14,788 bases of DNA from an uncultured Pseudorhodobacter sp. (GCA_945957495.1 CAMFLG010000026.1:1-14788), one strand, 5' to 3'. Shown: positions 1-5,846, numbered from the stretch's first letter. Numbers and translations: made by a program. The notes: generated by a model from the letters alone, not told the origin.

Positions 1-293
1 CCAAACACCTCGAAGGCCGCGCAGTTGACCTTGTGCCGTGGATTGACGGCAAGCCGCGCTGGTGGTGGCCGCAGATTTACCAGATCGCCGCGGCGATGTG
101 CCTCGCCTCGCGCGAGTTGAAAACCAACATCGTCTGGGGCGCGGTCTGGGATATGCGGTTGGCCGATCTGGCTGTAGGTGTCACCGATTTGGCGCGTCTG
201 CCGGATGCGATGCAGCGTGAGGGGTTGGCCTATAATGCCCGTCACCCGGGCGCCGATTTTCCGGACGGCCCGCATTTCGAGATCCAGACGTGA
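1..293 (+). CDS. M15-family peptidoglycan peptidase (phage endolysin), 5' end outside window
   Basis: C-terminal 97 or so residues of a D-Ala-D-Ala carboxypeptidase/L-Ala-D-Glu peptidase-type (M15) enzyme; the frame is open from base 3 and the start lies left of the window. The visible part begins K-H-L-E-G-R-A-V-D-L-V-P-W-I-D-G-K, the H-x(3)-G-x-A-x-D zinc-binding block of M15 phage endolysins (first His and the Asp are ligands), and ends D-G-P-H-F-E-I, which supplies the third zinc ligand His. In this family the enzyme cuts cell-wall peptide cross-links so that the host lyses. The stop overlaps the next start (GTGA at 290-293), and the two following genes are spanins, so this is a complete lysis cassette. 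No signal peptide can be judged because the N-terminus is missing. The family call is from recognised motifs, not a search. Confidence 0.85.
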   Translation, partial: KHLEGRAVDLVPWIDGKPRWWWPQIYQIAAAMCLASRELKTNIVWGAVWDMRLADLAVGVTDLARLPDAMQREGLAYNARHPGADFPDGPHFEIQT

Positions 294-571
294 GCGCGTG
301 GCCCATCATCGCGGCGTTGGTGCTGGCGATCGGCACCGGCGCGGCGGGTTATATCAAAGGACGCAGCGACAATGAGGCAACGCACACTGCTGCCGCCCTG
401 GCCGAAGCCGAAGCCCGCGCCGCAGATCAAGCCCGCATCCTGGCCGCCGAACAAAAGGTCCGGCTGCTGAACCAAGCCCTTGAGGATCAAGCCTATGCTG
501 ACCCCGTGCAAAGCCCTGCTTGCCTGCCTCGCTCTCGCGTGCTGCGGCTCAACCAATACGCCGCCCCCTGA
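290..571 (+). CDS. Inner-membrane spanin (Rz-like)
   Basis: A 93-residue protein starting with GTG that overlaps the endolysin stop by four bases. Residues about 4-24 are one hydrophobic helix; residues about 26-70 are Ala/Glu/Gln/Arg-rich with heptad-like spacing, as expected for the periplasmic coiled coil of an Rz i-spanin. In this family the i-spanin sits in the inner membrane and pairs across the periplasm with an outer-membrane lipoprotein to fuse the two membranes at the last step of lysis. The partner gene starts inside this one in another frame (495). The last 25 residues lie in the doubly coding stretch and look compositionally different (Pro, Cys, Arg), as is usual when Rz1 is nested. 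Sequence identity to known Rz proteins is not claimed; the call rests on topology, size and position. Confidence 0.75.
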   Translation: MSAWPIIAALVLAIGTGAAGYIKGRSDNEATHTAAALAEAEARAADQARILAAEQKVRLLNQALEDQAYADPVQSPACLPRSRVLRLNQYAAP

Positions 572-692
572 TCTGCCGCCCGTGCCGGGGCCGCAACAAC
601 TCCCTGACCGCGCCCTGACGGATCAGGAGATTGAAGTGTTCTGGGGCAGGGACAGGGCCAATCTGGCGATGTGCGTGGGGCGGCAGGCTTGA
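495..692 (+). CDS. Outer-membrane lipoprotein spanin (Rz1-like), nested in Rz
   Basis: A 65-residue lipoprotein whose ATG lies 77 bases before the end of the upstream spanin gene, in a different frame. I chose ATG 495 over the TTG at 480 because GAGGA (483-487) stands about 7 bases before it and because it gives a proper lipoprotein signal: MLTPCK, a short hydrophobic run, then the lipobox L-A-C-C (lipidated Cys 16 or 17). The mature part opens with a proline-rich segment (TPPPDLPPVPGP), the hallmark of Rz1 o-spanins, followed by a charged tail. The product should be anchored in the outer membrane and reach back to the i-spanin. The protein runs well past the end of Rz, so the pair is overlapping rather than fully embedded. 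Confidence 0.75.
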   Translation: MLTPCKALLACLALACCGSTNTPPPDLPPVPGPQQLPDRALTDQEIEVFWGRDRANLAMCVGRQA

Positions 693-725
693 TCCAGCGC
701 GCGCTGTGGGGTAATGTTGGCGGGC

Positions 726-812
726 GCGTGATTGGCAGAGTGGTCTATTGCATCCTCCGTTGGTGGACATGCGGGAAACCGCATCGCAGGTTCGAATCCT
801 GCATCCGCGCCA
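726..812 (+). tRNA. Degenerate class-II tRNA-like sequence, anticodon not assignable
   Basis: Canonical T arm (GCAGG, loop TTCGAAT, CCTGC; 786-802) followed by a 3' acceptor strand, G73 and an encoded CCA (810-812). The D arm (GCA 735-737 / TGC 749-751 around GAGTGG) resembles phage tRNAs. A long variable arm is perfectly paired (ATGCGG-GAAA-CCGCAT, 769-784), as in tRNA-Ser/Leu/Tyr. Two defects: the acceptor stem pairs only if T729 bulges out (GCG-T-GAT with ATC-CGC), and the anticodon arm has no 5-bp stem with 7-base loop and no U33 context (only TCC 753-755 with GGA 765-767). It may be a decayed phage tRNA, or a structured RNA that keeps tRNA ends. A covariance-model scan would decide. Confidence 0.5.
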
Positions 813-1010
813 ACCGCTTTCCGGCGGTGCATCGAATGACGGCAGTTTATACCAAGGTTCGCGGCGTGACTGCCACAGCAAGTCGCCGCAGATGCACTAC
901 CAGGGCGCGGACACGCAGAGCAATGACGGCAAAGCCCGAGTGATCATTAGGGACTGCGGCCTCACCTAGCGCATACGATATTCGCAAGTCCGTTATGGCC
1001 CGCGCTCTAC
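813..1010 (+). other. Noncoding stretch between tRNA-like element and terminator
   Basis: No open frame here has a ribosome binding site and protein-like composition. It holds small inverted repeats: ACCGC/GCGGT around 814-829, and a longer one, GGACTGCG (951-958) with CGCAAGTCC (983-991). It leads directly into the terminator at 1011-1038. Together with the tRNA-like sequence this makes a roughly 300-nt transcript with structured ends possible, either a separate phage small RNA or just the 3' untranslated end of the lysis transcript. I see no convincing promoter inside it. Confidence 0.35.
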
Positions 1011-1038
1011 AGCCCTCGCTTCACGGCGGGGGCTTTTT
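1011..1038 (+). terminator. Rho-independent terminator of lysis/tRNA transcript
   Basis: Nine-base-pair stem AGCCCTCGC (1011-1019) / GCGGGGGCT (1026-1034) with one G-T pair and a six-base loop, followed by a run of T (1034-1038). It faces right and ends transcription coming from the lysis genes and the tRNA-like element. Confidence 0.8.
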
Positions 1039-1149
1039 CATTTCCGCTATCACAGAAACGCCCATCCGATCTGACATAACGCGGCGGATATGTCAGGTGC
1101 ATCGCTGAAACACCCGTAGTGACTGATCTTCCGGCCAAAGGAGAACCCC

Positions 1150-1668
1150 ATGGCCGTAGAACTGATCGACCTTGTTGCCATCGAACCGGCAGACGTTTCA
1201 AACGACGATCTGGTCCTGATGTGGGACATTGCCGCGCCATCAGGAAACGCCAAGAAGGCGACACGGGCTCAGTTTCTTGCAGGCGTGGCGATGGAAGAAA
1301 CCGACGTGGTGTTCGGCGATGTGGACGCCGACGCGCTGAACGCCCCTGTGGGCGCCATTGACGAACTGACCGTGGCAACTGGCCTGATCATCGGCGCGAC
1401 CATCGAGAAGGTGCTTACGGCCTCTGCCAGCCTGTCTGTGGCGGATATCCTTGCGTACGATGATGGCACGGCGACCATGACGGTGACAGGCGCCGTGTCG
1501 GGTGATGTGGTGATCCTGGCGCTGCCTGCCGGGATGCCTGCCGGGATGATCGTGCGCGGCGACGTGACGGCCGCCAACACAGTGACAGTGCGGATCTACA
1601 ATGCCACCGCGGCGACGATCACGGCTGCGTCCTATACCGTGCGGGCCTTGGTGATCCGGGTGGCCTAA
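1150..1668 (+). CDS. Probable phage virion protein (fibre/decoration-like beta protein)
   Basis: A 172-residue protein with a strong ribosome binding site (AAGGAG, 1138-1143, 7 bases before ATG). Residues 1-40 (IDLVAIEPADVSNDDLVLMWD, then AKKATRAQFL) follow the pattern that opens many phage tail-fibre or collar proteins: 'D-vs-D-vl-w-D ... g...ka-t-aqf'. The rest is rich in Val, Thr and Ala with no Cys; the last 55 residues (VSGDVVILALP, DVTAANTVTVRIYNA) look like a beta-sandwich domain common in small phage head or tail decoration proteins. It follows its own terminator-isolated leader, so it may have a separate late promoter in 1040-1130. Its stop overlaps, tail to tail, the stop of the minus-strand gene. 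The exact virion location is unknown. Confidence 0.55.
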   Translation: MAVELIDLVAIEPADVSNDDLVLMWDIAAPSGNAKKATRAQFLAGVAMEETDVVFGDVDADALNAPVGAIDELTVATGLIIGATIEKVLTASASLSVADILAYDDGTATMTVTGAVSGDVVILALPAGMPAGMIVRGDVTAANTVTVRIYNATAATITAASYTVRALVIRVA

Positions 1669-1931
1669 GCGCCTTCGCACATCATGGCTGGCATCTTGCC
1701 GCCCAACTGCGCCTCACCCTTCGCGGCGGGATCAGCGTTATGAAAATCGCAGGTATCCATGCCGCTTGGCTCATGCCCGAACGTGCCGTCAATGAAGCCA
1801 ACTGGCGTGCGGCATCCAGTTCTGCCGCCCCAGAAATGGCACAATCCCCAATCACGACCAATGGCGCGGAAATTGTTGCTGCGATCCCACCAGCGGCAAG
1901 ATTGACAGCGATTTGTCTTTTTCCGCGTCAT
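1665..1931 (-). CDS. Small Cys-rich phage protein, possible zinc finger
   Basis: An 88-residue hypothetical protein, last gene of the minus-strand prophage operon. It has six Cys and several His residues: C-Q-S-C near residues 9-12, single Cys near residues 31, 40 and 61, F-H-N shortly after the fifth, and a Cys near the C-terminus; a zinc-bound fold is likely. GAGAGGG stands just before ATG 1931, and the start overlaps the upstream stop (ATGA). The stop TAG overlaps by three bases the TAA of the converging virion gene, so the two transcripts collide at 1665-1668. Function not recognised. Confidence 0.6.
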   Translation of the reverse strand: MTRKKTNRCQSCRWWDRSNNFRAIGRDWGLCHFWGGRTGCRTPVGFIDGTFGHEPSGMDTCDFHNADPAAKGEAQLGGKMPAMMCEGA

Positions 1932-2134
1932 TCGTCCCTCTCCCGTGCTTCCGGTTCCTCGTGCTCAACTGGCACTTCGCCCGACCCGCCGCACATGTGG
2001 CAGCCGCATTGCGCCGTATCATTGCGCAGATAGCCCGTGCCGTCGCATTGATCGCACTCGCGCATTTCCGGCACCTCGCGGCCATAGTGCGCATCTGCCG
2101 CGATAGCGTTTCCGTCCAATGGGTGGCGGGTCAT
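1928..2134 (-). CDS. Small zinc-ribbon-like phage protein
   Basis: A 68-residue protein with two DnaJ-type cysteine knuckles: C-D-Q-C-D-G-T-G-Y then C-G-C-H-M-C-G-G-S-G-E, i.e. CxxCxGxG repeats as in the zinc centre of DnaJ, here without any J domain. Such single-ribbon proteins are frequent in phages and probably stabilise protein or RNA/DNA contacts; the partner is unknown. GAAGGTGAAGC precedes the ATG; both ends overlap the neighbouring genes by four bases (ATGA), so it is translationally coupled. The acidic tail (EHEEPEARERDE) is typical of small soluble proteins. Confidence 0.65.
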   Translation of the reverse strand: MTRHPLDGNAIAADAHYGREVPEMRECDQCDGTGYLRNDTAQCGCHMCGGSGEVPVEHEEPEARERDE

Positions 2135-2475
2135 GCTTCACCTTCCTGTGCGATCAGGGCGCGGAGAATGGCGATCAGCCACGCGCGGGCGGGCGACACA
2201 GAATGCAAGCTAGGCTCGGACACTTCGCCATATCCTGATATGCCGCTGATTACATTCCACACCGATGCCTTGCCGCTCATATAGATGGTGGCCATGTATC
2301 CCGGCGTGCTAATGTTTCCGTCGCCGAGCACCGCCTCATGCAGCGCCTTGGCAGCGTCGATGGAACCATCAAACGCTTTCCAGCACAGATCGGTGTGCAG
2401 GCAAGCTGGACGTGGCAGGTCGCCCCACCACTCCCCTGCCTCCACCTTCGCCAGCAGGTCTTTCAGTGCGGTCAT
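2131..2475 (-). CDS. Conserved phage hypothetical protein (114 aa)
   Basis: I chose ATG 2475 (MTALKDLLAKVEAGEW) over the in-frame ATG at 2490 because it gives the ATGA overlap seen at the other joints and has GGAGGG upstream. The layout resembles a common family of short phage proteins: an N-terminal helix (LKDLLAKVEAGEW), an alternating strand/helix middle (DAAKALHEAVLG), and a C-terminal helix beginning S-P-A-R-A-W-L-I-A-I-L-R-A-L. This is similar in style to 'phage ABA-sandwich' proteins, but I cannot confirm membership. No catalytic residues can be pointed out. Likely an accessory gene of the prophage. Confidence 0.6.
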   Translation of the reverse strand: MTALKDLLAKVEAGEWWGDLPRPACLHTDLCWKAFDGSIDAAKALHEAVLGDGNISTPGYMATIYMSGKASVWNVISGISGYGEVSEPSLHSVSPARAWLIAILRALIAQEGEA

Positions 2476-2831
2476 TTCCCGGCCCTCCATTTATCCAGAT
2501 CGGCGAGGGCGGATTTTGCGCAATTTCCGCAATCATCCAGCAAGGCCTCGCGTGGCTTCCATTCCAAGCCGCCGTATCGTTTATTCGGTGTGGCGTTCCA
2601 GGATTTGTCGTAAAATCGTAGCGCCTGTTCCATCGCCTCGACCACGGCGGCGGGCGGGGTAGGCTTTCTGTCAATCGCAACGGCGGCAGCGCGCAGACAT
2701 TCAGCCGCGCCCAACTCCCGAACGTGCTGGAACACGCCCAGAGGCGGCTCTCGGTTAATGCGTACAACGTAATCGTGCGGTTCGTTGTCTGGACGCTCGC
2801 CCGGGGTGACGTTTTGTATCCAGAGCATCAC
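2472..2831 (-). CDS. Phage hypothetical protein (119 aa)
   Basis: Protein of unknown function. The start is GTG 2831 (overlapping the upstream TGA) or ATG 2828; AAGG lies 6 or 9 bases before. N-terminal half: MLWIQNVTPGERPDNEPHDY then VVRINREPP, beta-rich; middle: a helix (LGAAECLRAAAVAIDRKP); C-terminal part: PAAVVEAMEQALRFYD, a motif frequent in small phage proteins that count or pad ('..eALrfYa......Al..l'), ending in KSALADLDKWRAGK. Two Cys (DDCGNC) lie near the end. It ends in the ATGA overlap with the next gene. Confidence 0.6.
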   Translation of the reverse strand: MMLWIQNVTPGERPDNEPHDYVVRINREPPLGVFQHVRELGAAECLRAAAVAIDRKPTPPAAVVEAMEQALRFYDKSWNATPNKRYGGLEWKPREALLDDCGNCAKSALADLDKWRAGK

Positions 2832-3229
2832 GCACCGCCTTTCACGTCATGATCAATGCGCATCGCAAGGATTGCCGCTTTCACCTCGCCCCAAGTCGTT
2901 GCTGGCCGTTTGCTGCAGTTCTCGACCACATCAGCCGCGCGGGTGAGTTGTGCGTTCAAAAGATGGTCGATCCCCCACATGATACGCTTGTCGTACTGTT
3001 CGGCGGTTGTGGTGTCGTCGCCGGAGCCAACGCTGAGATAAAGCGCAAGCCCTGACAGAGTATCGCGGAAGTCATCCCGCTCTGCCCGCAGGGTGGCGAG
3101 TTCTGCGGCTTGGTCTTCGATCAGGTCGGCGCAGCGCGTCAATTTGCTGCGCCATAGCTGAAGCATCGTGTCCGGTTTTGCGGAGCAGTTACGCGCATCC
3201 GCCACCAGCGCGATCTGTTCGGGGGTCAT
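2828..3229 (-). CDS. Phage hypothetical protein with coiled coil (133 aa)
   Basis: Starts MTPEQIALVADARNCS; GGAG lies 7 bases before ATG 3229, which overlaps the upstream stop (ATGA). Residues about 25-55 (LTRCADLIEDQAAELATLRAERDDFRDTL) form a clear amphipathic heptad pattern, i.e. a short coiled coil as in many phage proteins of the 'DLIedQAaeLarLrAerd' type. The C-terminal half is mixed and ends VKAAILAMRIDHDVKGGA. No enzyme motif. It may oligomerise; the role is unknown. Confidence 0.6.
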   Translation of the reverse strand: MTPEQIALVADARNCSAKPDTMLQLWRSKLTRCADLIEDQAAELATLRAERDDFRDTLSGLALYLSVGSGDDTTTAEQYDKRIMWGIDHLLNAQLTRAADVVENCSKRPATTWGEVKAAILAMRIDHDVKGGA

Positions 3230-3885
3230 TTGGCTTCTCCGATCTTGGCGAGAGCGGCGCGCAGGGCATCACCGATCACAACATTGAATGACACGCCCGT
3301 TTCGTGGATTTCTTCGGCAGCATCCACCATGGCAGCAAAAGCGCGCTTGTCGGCTAACAGCAGCTTCACCGCTTCGGCCAGCAGTTGCTCGTCTGTCGGG
3401 CCGGGAAGGGTGCGAACATCATCACGGCACCGGAAACAGTTCTGCGCAGACCGGTCCAAGCCGTAGTCGCGCTGTTCTTGCGCGCCACGCTTATTGCAAG
3501 CCTCCGCCGCCGCCGTCTGCATGGCCTTCCAGCCAAGCGCGGGCGTGGGGTCGGGTTCGAGGGCGGCGGTGATGCGGGAGGTGTAGTCGGCTTGGGCTGC
3601 GGCTTGGGCGAGATCAGCGCTTGCATAGAGTCCGGGCGTAAAGATATCGCAAAATCCGGGGACAGACCAAAGCACATGGAAGCCGCCTGAATAATACGCC
3701 TCGACGCGGATGCTGCCGAACAGTGGCGCTTTGGCGCGGTATGCGCGACCATCGCCAAGGTCATCCCACACCAGCGGCTTGACCCTGACCGCTTGTCGCA
3801 CGTCACTGGCCCTTTCGTCTACGACAACGGGCGTTGTGGTGGTTGCGGCGTCGGCAAGGGCGCCGACAGTTGCTTGGATTTTCAT
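3226..3885 (-). CDS. Phage hypothetical protein, two-part (219 aa)
   Basis: Residues about 30-110 follow a pattern common in alphaproteobacterial phages: V-K-P-L-V-W-D-D-L-G-D-G-R-A-Y-R-A, a beta-rich middle (FGSIRVEAYYSGGFHVLWS), and closing A-Q-A-A-A-Q-A-D-Y-T-S-R-I-T-A-A-L. The second part (110-219) has CNKRG and CFRC motifs (three Cys) and a C-terminal helical stretch (TDEQLLAEAVKLLLADKRAFAAMVDA). The two halves could come from a fusion of two small phage proteins that occur separately elsewhere; that is inference. ATG 3885 overlaps the preceding TGA (ATGA). No function assigned. Confidence 0.6.
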   Translation of the reverse strand: MKIQATVGALADAATTTTPVVVDERASDVRQAVRVKPLVWDDLGDGRAYRAKAPLFGSIRVEAYYSGGFHVLWSVPGFCDIFTPGLYASADLAQAAAQADYTSRITAALEPDPTPALGWKAMQTAAAEACNKRGAQEQRDYGLDRSAQNCFRCRDDVRTLPGPTDEQLLAEAVKLLLADKRAFAAMVDAAEEIHETGVSFNVVIGDALRAALAKIGEAK

Positions 3886-4076
3886 TTCGCCACCCCCGCC
3901 TCGGTCAGCCAGCGCCGGACTTCCGCCTCATCCGCGTCGTGCAGCTGTGCGACACGGCGGATGGCGCGGGATTGATCGGCGGCACCGGCAACGCCGCCCA
4001 CGGAATGTCGCCGGGCCGGGGTGATCTGGGTTTCGTACTCGGCGATGATCGTTTGCAGATAGGGGTGGTCAAACAT
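3882..4076 (-). CDS. Small helical phage protein (64 aa)
   Basis: Start chosen at ATG 4076 (MFDHPYLQTIIAEYETQ) because AAAGGA stands 6 bases before it; an in-frame ATG at 4109 would abut the methyltransferase stop but has no ribosome binding site. The protein is mainly helical and charged (SRAIRRVAQLHDADEAEVRRWLTEAGVAK). The start codon region also contains the stop of the alternative reading frame that overlaps the methyltransferase gene (TGA at 4071-4069), so whatever translates that frame ends exactly at this gene's start. Function unknown. Confidence 0.55.
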   Translation of the reverse strand: MFDHPYLQTIIAEYETQITPARRHSVGGVAGAADQSRAIRRVAQLHDADEAEVRRWLTEAGVAK

Positions 4077-5481
4077 TGGGTGTCCTTTCGGTGGGGGGGT
4101 GATCATCAAACATGCTCATTTGCATCATGGGCGGCGCTTCCGCAGGCGGCTGCCAGATCCACGGGCCTGAGGCCATGGGCAGCCGCGAGAGCGCGCCACG
4201 CATACGCCGCTGCCAGTGGGTGAACTCCGTTGCCGAGCAGACGCAGAGCGCGTGACCGGGTGGCCAGCCCATCAGCCATTCGACGAACAGCGGATTCAGC
4301 CGCCGCTTGTTCCGCCCGATCCACAAACGCCGCCAGACGGCCCGCCCATGCGAGGCAATCAGCGAGGCCCGTAGCGGGCGCCAGATCAGGCGCAATTGCG
4401 AGAGTGTCGGCCCAAGCTGCGCTGTCTCCGGGGCCGGGTGGGAAAAGAGCAACGTCGCGTCTGCCAGGCCTATCTGATGCTTGCCGGATCGGTCCAAAAC
4501 CGCCTGCGCATCCGCTTGCGCACCTTTCGTGTCCTGGGCTGCGCTCGGCGTCGTCCACTGTGCCGCCTGCGCTGGCAGAGGTATCCCGCCCGCCCCGAAT
4601 GACTGGTTCGGCCCGCCCTTTTCCGCATCCGATGCCCGCGGGGTTCCCCACTGCACCGCATCCGTCGCCAGACACGCATTGCCCGCCTTGGCCGATGGCT
4701 TCTGCCCCGATCCGCGCGCCGTCACATCGTGAGCCTGTGGGGTTGTCCAAAGGCGCGCCTGGTTTTGCAGCCCCACCTGGCGCTTGATCCCGTCCGGGGT
4801 CACGCCCGTCGCAGATGTGCCTTCCTGCAACTTGCGGCCGCCGTTCGGTGTGTTCGGCGTGTACCACATCGCCTGCGCCAATTCCTCCGCCCGCCGCGAG
4901 AAGTCGCTGTTGCCCGCCGCGCTGTTGCCGTTCTGCGCTGGGGTTCCCGCCATCGGCGTTGGCCACTGCCCCTCCGCCACATCGTTCAGGTTCTGTGACC
5001 ATCCTGTCGCCGCTTTGCGCTGTTGCCTCGGCCCGTCCGGTTGATCCCCGCTGCGCACATCCCGCGCTTGCACGGTGGGCAACGATGAAAACCCGGAGCC
5101 TTTCATGCGGCGCGCCTGTTTCAGCCGCTGAGAATGCGCCAACCGCAGGAGTCCAGCCCATTTCTCGTAACTCGCGGAGTACGGCTTCAAGACCGAGGGT
5201 GATGTGCCCCGCGACGTTTTCGAGAAACACCCATTCTGGTTCGACCTCGCGGATGATGCGGGCAACGTCTGGCCAGAGGTGGCGGGGATCGTCTGCGCCT
5301 TTGCGCTGTCCCGCCTGGGAAAACGGCTGGCATGGGTATCCGGCGAGAACGGTATCAACGATTCCGCGCCATGGTCTGCCGTCAAAGGTCTTGACGTTAT
5401 CCCATATCGGGGCTGGATGCAGGTAGCCGGCGCGCTGTCCTGCGATAAGTGATTGTCGTGGGTATTCTTCCCACTCGACAT
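4069..5481 (-). CDS. Candidate overprinted protein inside the methyltransferase gene (WxTP repeats, NPLFVEWLMGWP)
   Basis: A second minus-strand frame, shifted by one base from the methyltransferase, is open from 5685 to 4069. It carries its own recognisable signatures. NQNGCFSKTSRGTSPS (from 5241) and YSASYEKWAGLLR are followed by five W-x-T-P modules (WPTP 4965, WYTP 4866, WTTP 4749, WGTP 4650, WTTP 4557). Near the end is RRLNPLFVEWLMGWPPGHAL (EWLMGWP at 4281-4261), then a short tail ending DDHPPTERTPNV. I recall 'W-P-T-P..a-s-D' repeats with 'LNP.fvEWLMG.P' from phage proteins linked to cytosine methylases; I cannot search to confirm. The start is uncertain: ATG 5481 has no good ribosome binding site and a TTG at 5685 is possible. 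Translation could also need frameshifting. It could still be a chance open frame in GC-rich DNA. Confidence 0.4.
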   Translation of the reverse strand: MSSGKNTHDNHLSQDSAPATCIQPRYGITSRPLTADHGAESLIPFSPDTHASRFPRRDSAKAQTIPATSGQTLPASSARSNQNGCFSKTSRGTSPSVLKPYSASYEKWAGLLRLAHSQRLKQARRMKGSGFSSLPTVQARDVRSGDQPDGPRQQRKAATGWSQNLNDVAEGQWPTPMAGTPAQNGNSAAGNSDFSRRAEELAQAMWYTPNTPNGGRKLQEGTSATGVTPDGIKRQVGLQNQARLWTTPQAHDVTARGSGQKPSAKAGNACLATDAVQWGTPRASDAEKGGPNQSFGAGGIPLPAQAAQWTTPSAAQDTKGAQADAQAVLDRSGKHQIGLADATLLFSHPAPETAQLGPTLSQLRLIWRPLRASLIASHGRAVWRRLWIGRNKRRLNPLFVEWLMGWPPGHALCVCSATEFTHWQRRMRGALSRLPMASGPWIWQPPAEAPPMMQMSMFDDHPPTERTPNV

Positions 5482-5581
5482 AGCAGGAGGTGGCAAAGCC
5501 CACCTCGGCAAGTCCAAGACCCATGTCAAGTCCGCCGCCGCCTGCACAGAGGGAGAGGCCGTGTCTGGGAGGTAGCACCAT
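4106..5581 (-). CDS. Orphan DNA (cytosine-5)-methyltransferase
   Basis: A 491-residue C5-methyltransferase that transfers a methyl group from S-adenosylmethionine to cytosine in DNA. Ordered motifs: I L-S-L-C-A-G-G-G-G-L-D-M (9-20, AdoMet); II around YVEWEEYP (34-41); IV G-Y-P-C-Q-P-F-S-Q (81-89) with catalytic Cys84; VI E-N-V (121-123); VIII R-L-R-V-F-I-V-A (161-168); X L-L-G-N-G-V-H-P-L (about 448-456). Between VIII and X lies a long low-complexity target-recognition region (170-420) with repeated V/L-x-N/D/H-A/P units. No restriction endonuclease gene is adjacent, so it is an orphan phage enzyme, probably guarding phage DNA against host restriction. ATG 5581 follows the preceding stop by one base, with GGAG about 10 bases upstream. 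Nearly the whole gene is also open in a second frame (see the entry at 4069-5481). Confidence 0.92.
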   Translation of the reverse strand: MVLPPRHGLSLCAGGGGLDMGLGLAEVGFATSCYVEWEEYPRQSLIAGQRAGYLHPAPIWDNVKTFDGRPWRGIVDTVLAGYPCQPFSQAGQRKGADDPRHLWPDVARIIREVEPEWVFLENVAGHITLGLEAVLRELREMGWTPAVGAFSAAETGAPHERLRVFIVAHRASAGCAQRGSTGRAEATAQSGDRMVTEPERCGGGAVANADGGNPSAERQQRGGQQRLLAAGGGIGAGDVVHAEHTERRPQVAGRHICDGRDPGRDQAPGGAAKPGAPLDNPTGSRCDGARIGAEAIGQGGQCVSGDGCGAVGNPAGIGCGKGRAEPVIRGGRDTSASAGGTVDDAERSPGHERCASGCAGGFGPIRQASDRPGRRDVALFPPGPGDSAAWADTLAIAPDLAPATGLADCLAWAGRLAAFVDRAEQAAAESAVRRMADGLATRSRALRLLGNGVHPLAAAYAWRALAAAHGLRPVDLAAACGSAAHDANEHV

Positions 5582-5582
5582 G

Positions 5583-5846
5583 TCAATTCAACTCCCCCAC
5601 AGGCACAGCCATATAGCCGGACCCGCTGGCTACCATGCAGCCCATGAGCGGGCCTTCTGCGGGCGGTACGACGATCAGCGTCCAAGTTCCCTGCGCGCTG
5701 ACAAACGTCATGACAATGCCGCCCCGATCCTCTGCGGCGCGGGCTATCTCGTGTTCGCCGTATTTATCGGCCAGCGTGGACACCACGTCAGGCAGAGGCG
5801 CGCATTGCGGGGCGGTGGCGAGGATCAGTGCGAGGGGGGTCATCAT
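5583..5846 (-). CDS. Small exported phage protein (87 aa)
   Basis: MMTPLALILATAPQCAPLPDV: a short hydrophobic N-terminus that looks like a weak signal peptide or membrane anchor, then a compact domain (VVSTLADKYGEHEIARAAED, IVMTFVSAQGTWTLIVV, GPLMGCMVASGSGY). Cys15 and Cys70 could form a disulfide if the protein is periplasmic. This resembles a widespread family of small exported hypothetical proteins in alphaproteobacteria and their phages (pattern 'L...YgE........G...e.f.s..GtWT......g..... asG'), from memory only. The start ATG (two adjacent, 5846 and 5843) overlaps the upstream TGA. Its stop is one base before the methyltransferase start. Confidence 0.6.
   Translation of the reverse strand: MMTPLALILATAPQCAPLPDVVSTLADKYGEHEIARAAEDRGGIVMTFVSAQGTWTLIVVPPAEGPLMGCMVASGSGYMAVPVGELN

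Noticed and set aside
671..943. Plus-strand open frame of 90 codons over the tRNA-like region
   Set aside because: Its translation contains the T-arm of the tRNA-like element read as protein, it has no ribosome binding site, and it is Arg/Thr-rich noise.
4546..4965. CRISPR-like array
   Set aside because: The repeated units inside the methyltransferase gene are short coding modules with unequal spacing and no conserved full repeat.
4815..5426. 203-codon plus-strand frame opposite the methyltransferase gene
   Set aside because: Antisense to a motif-verified gene, Pro/Arg/Ser-rich, and without recognisable motifs, unlike the second minus-strand frame.
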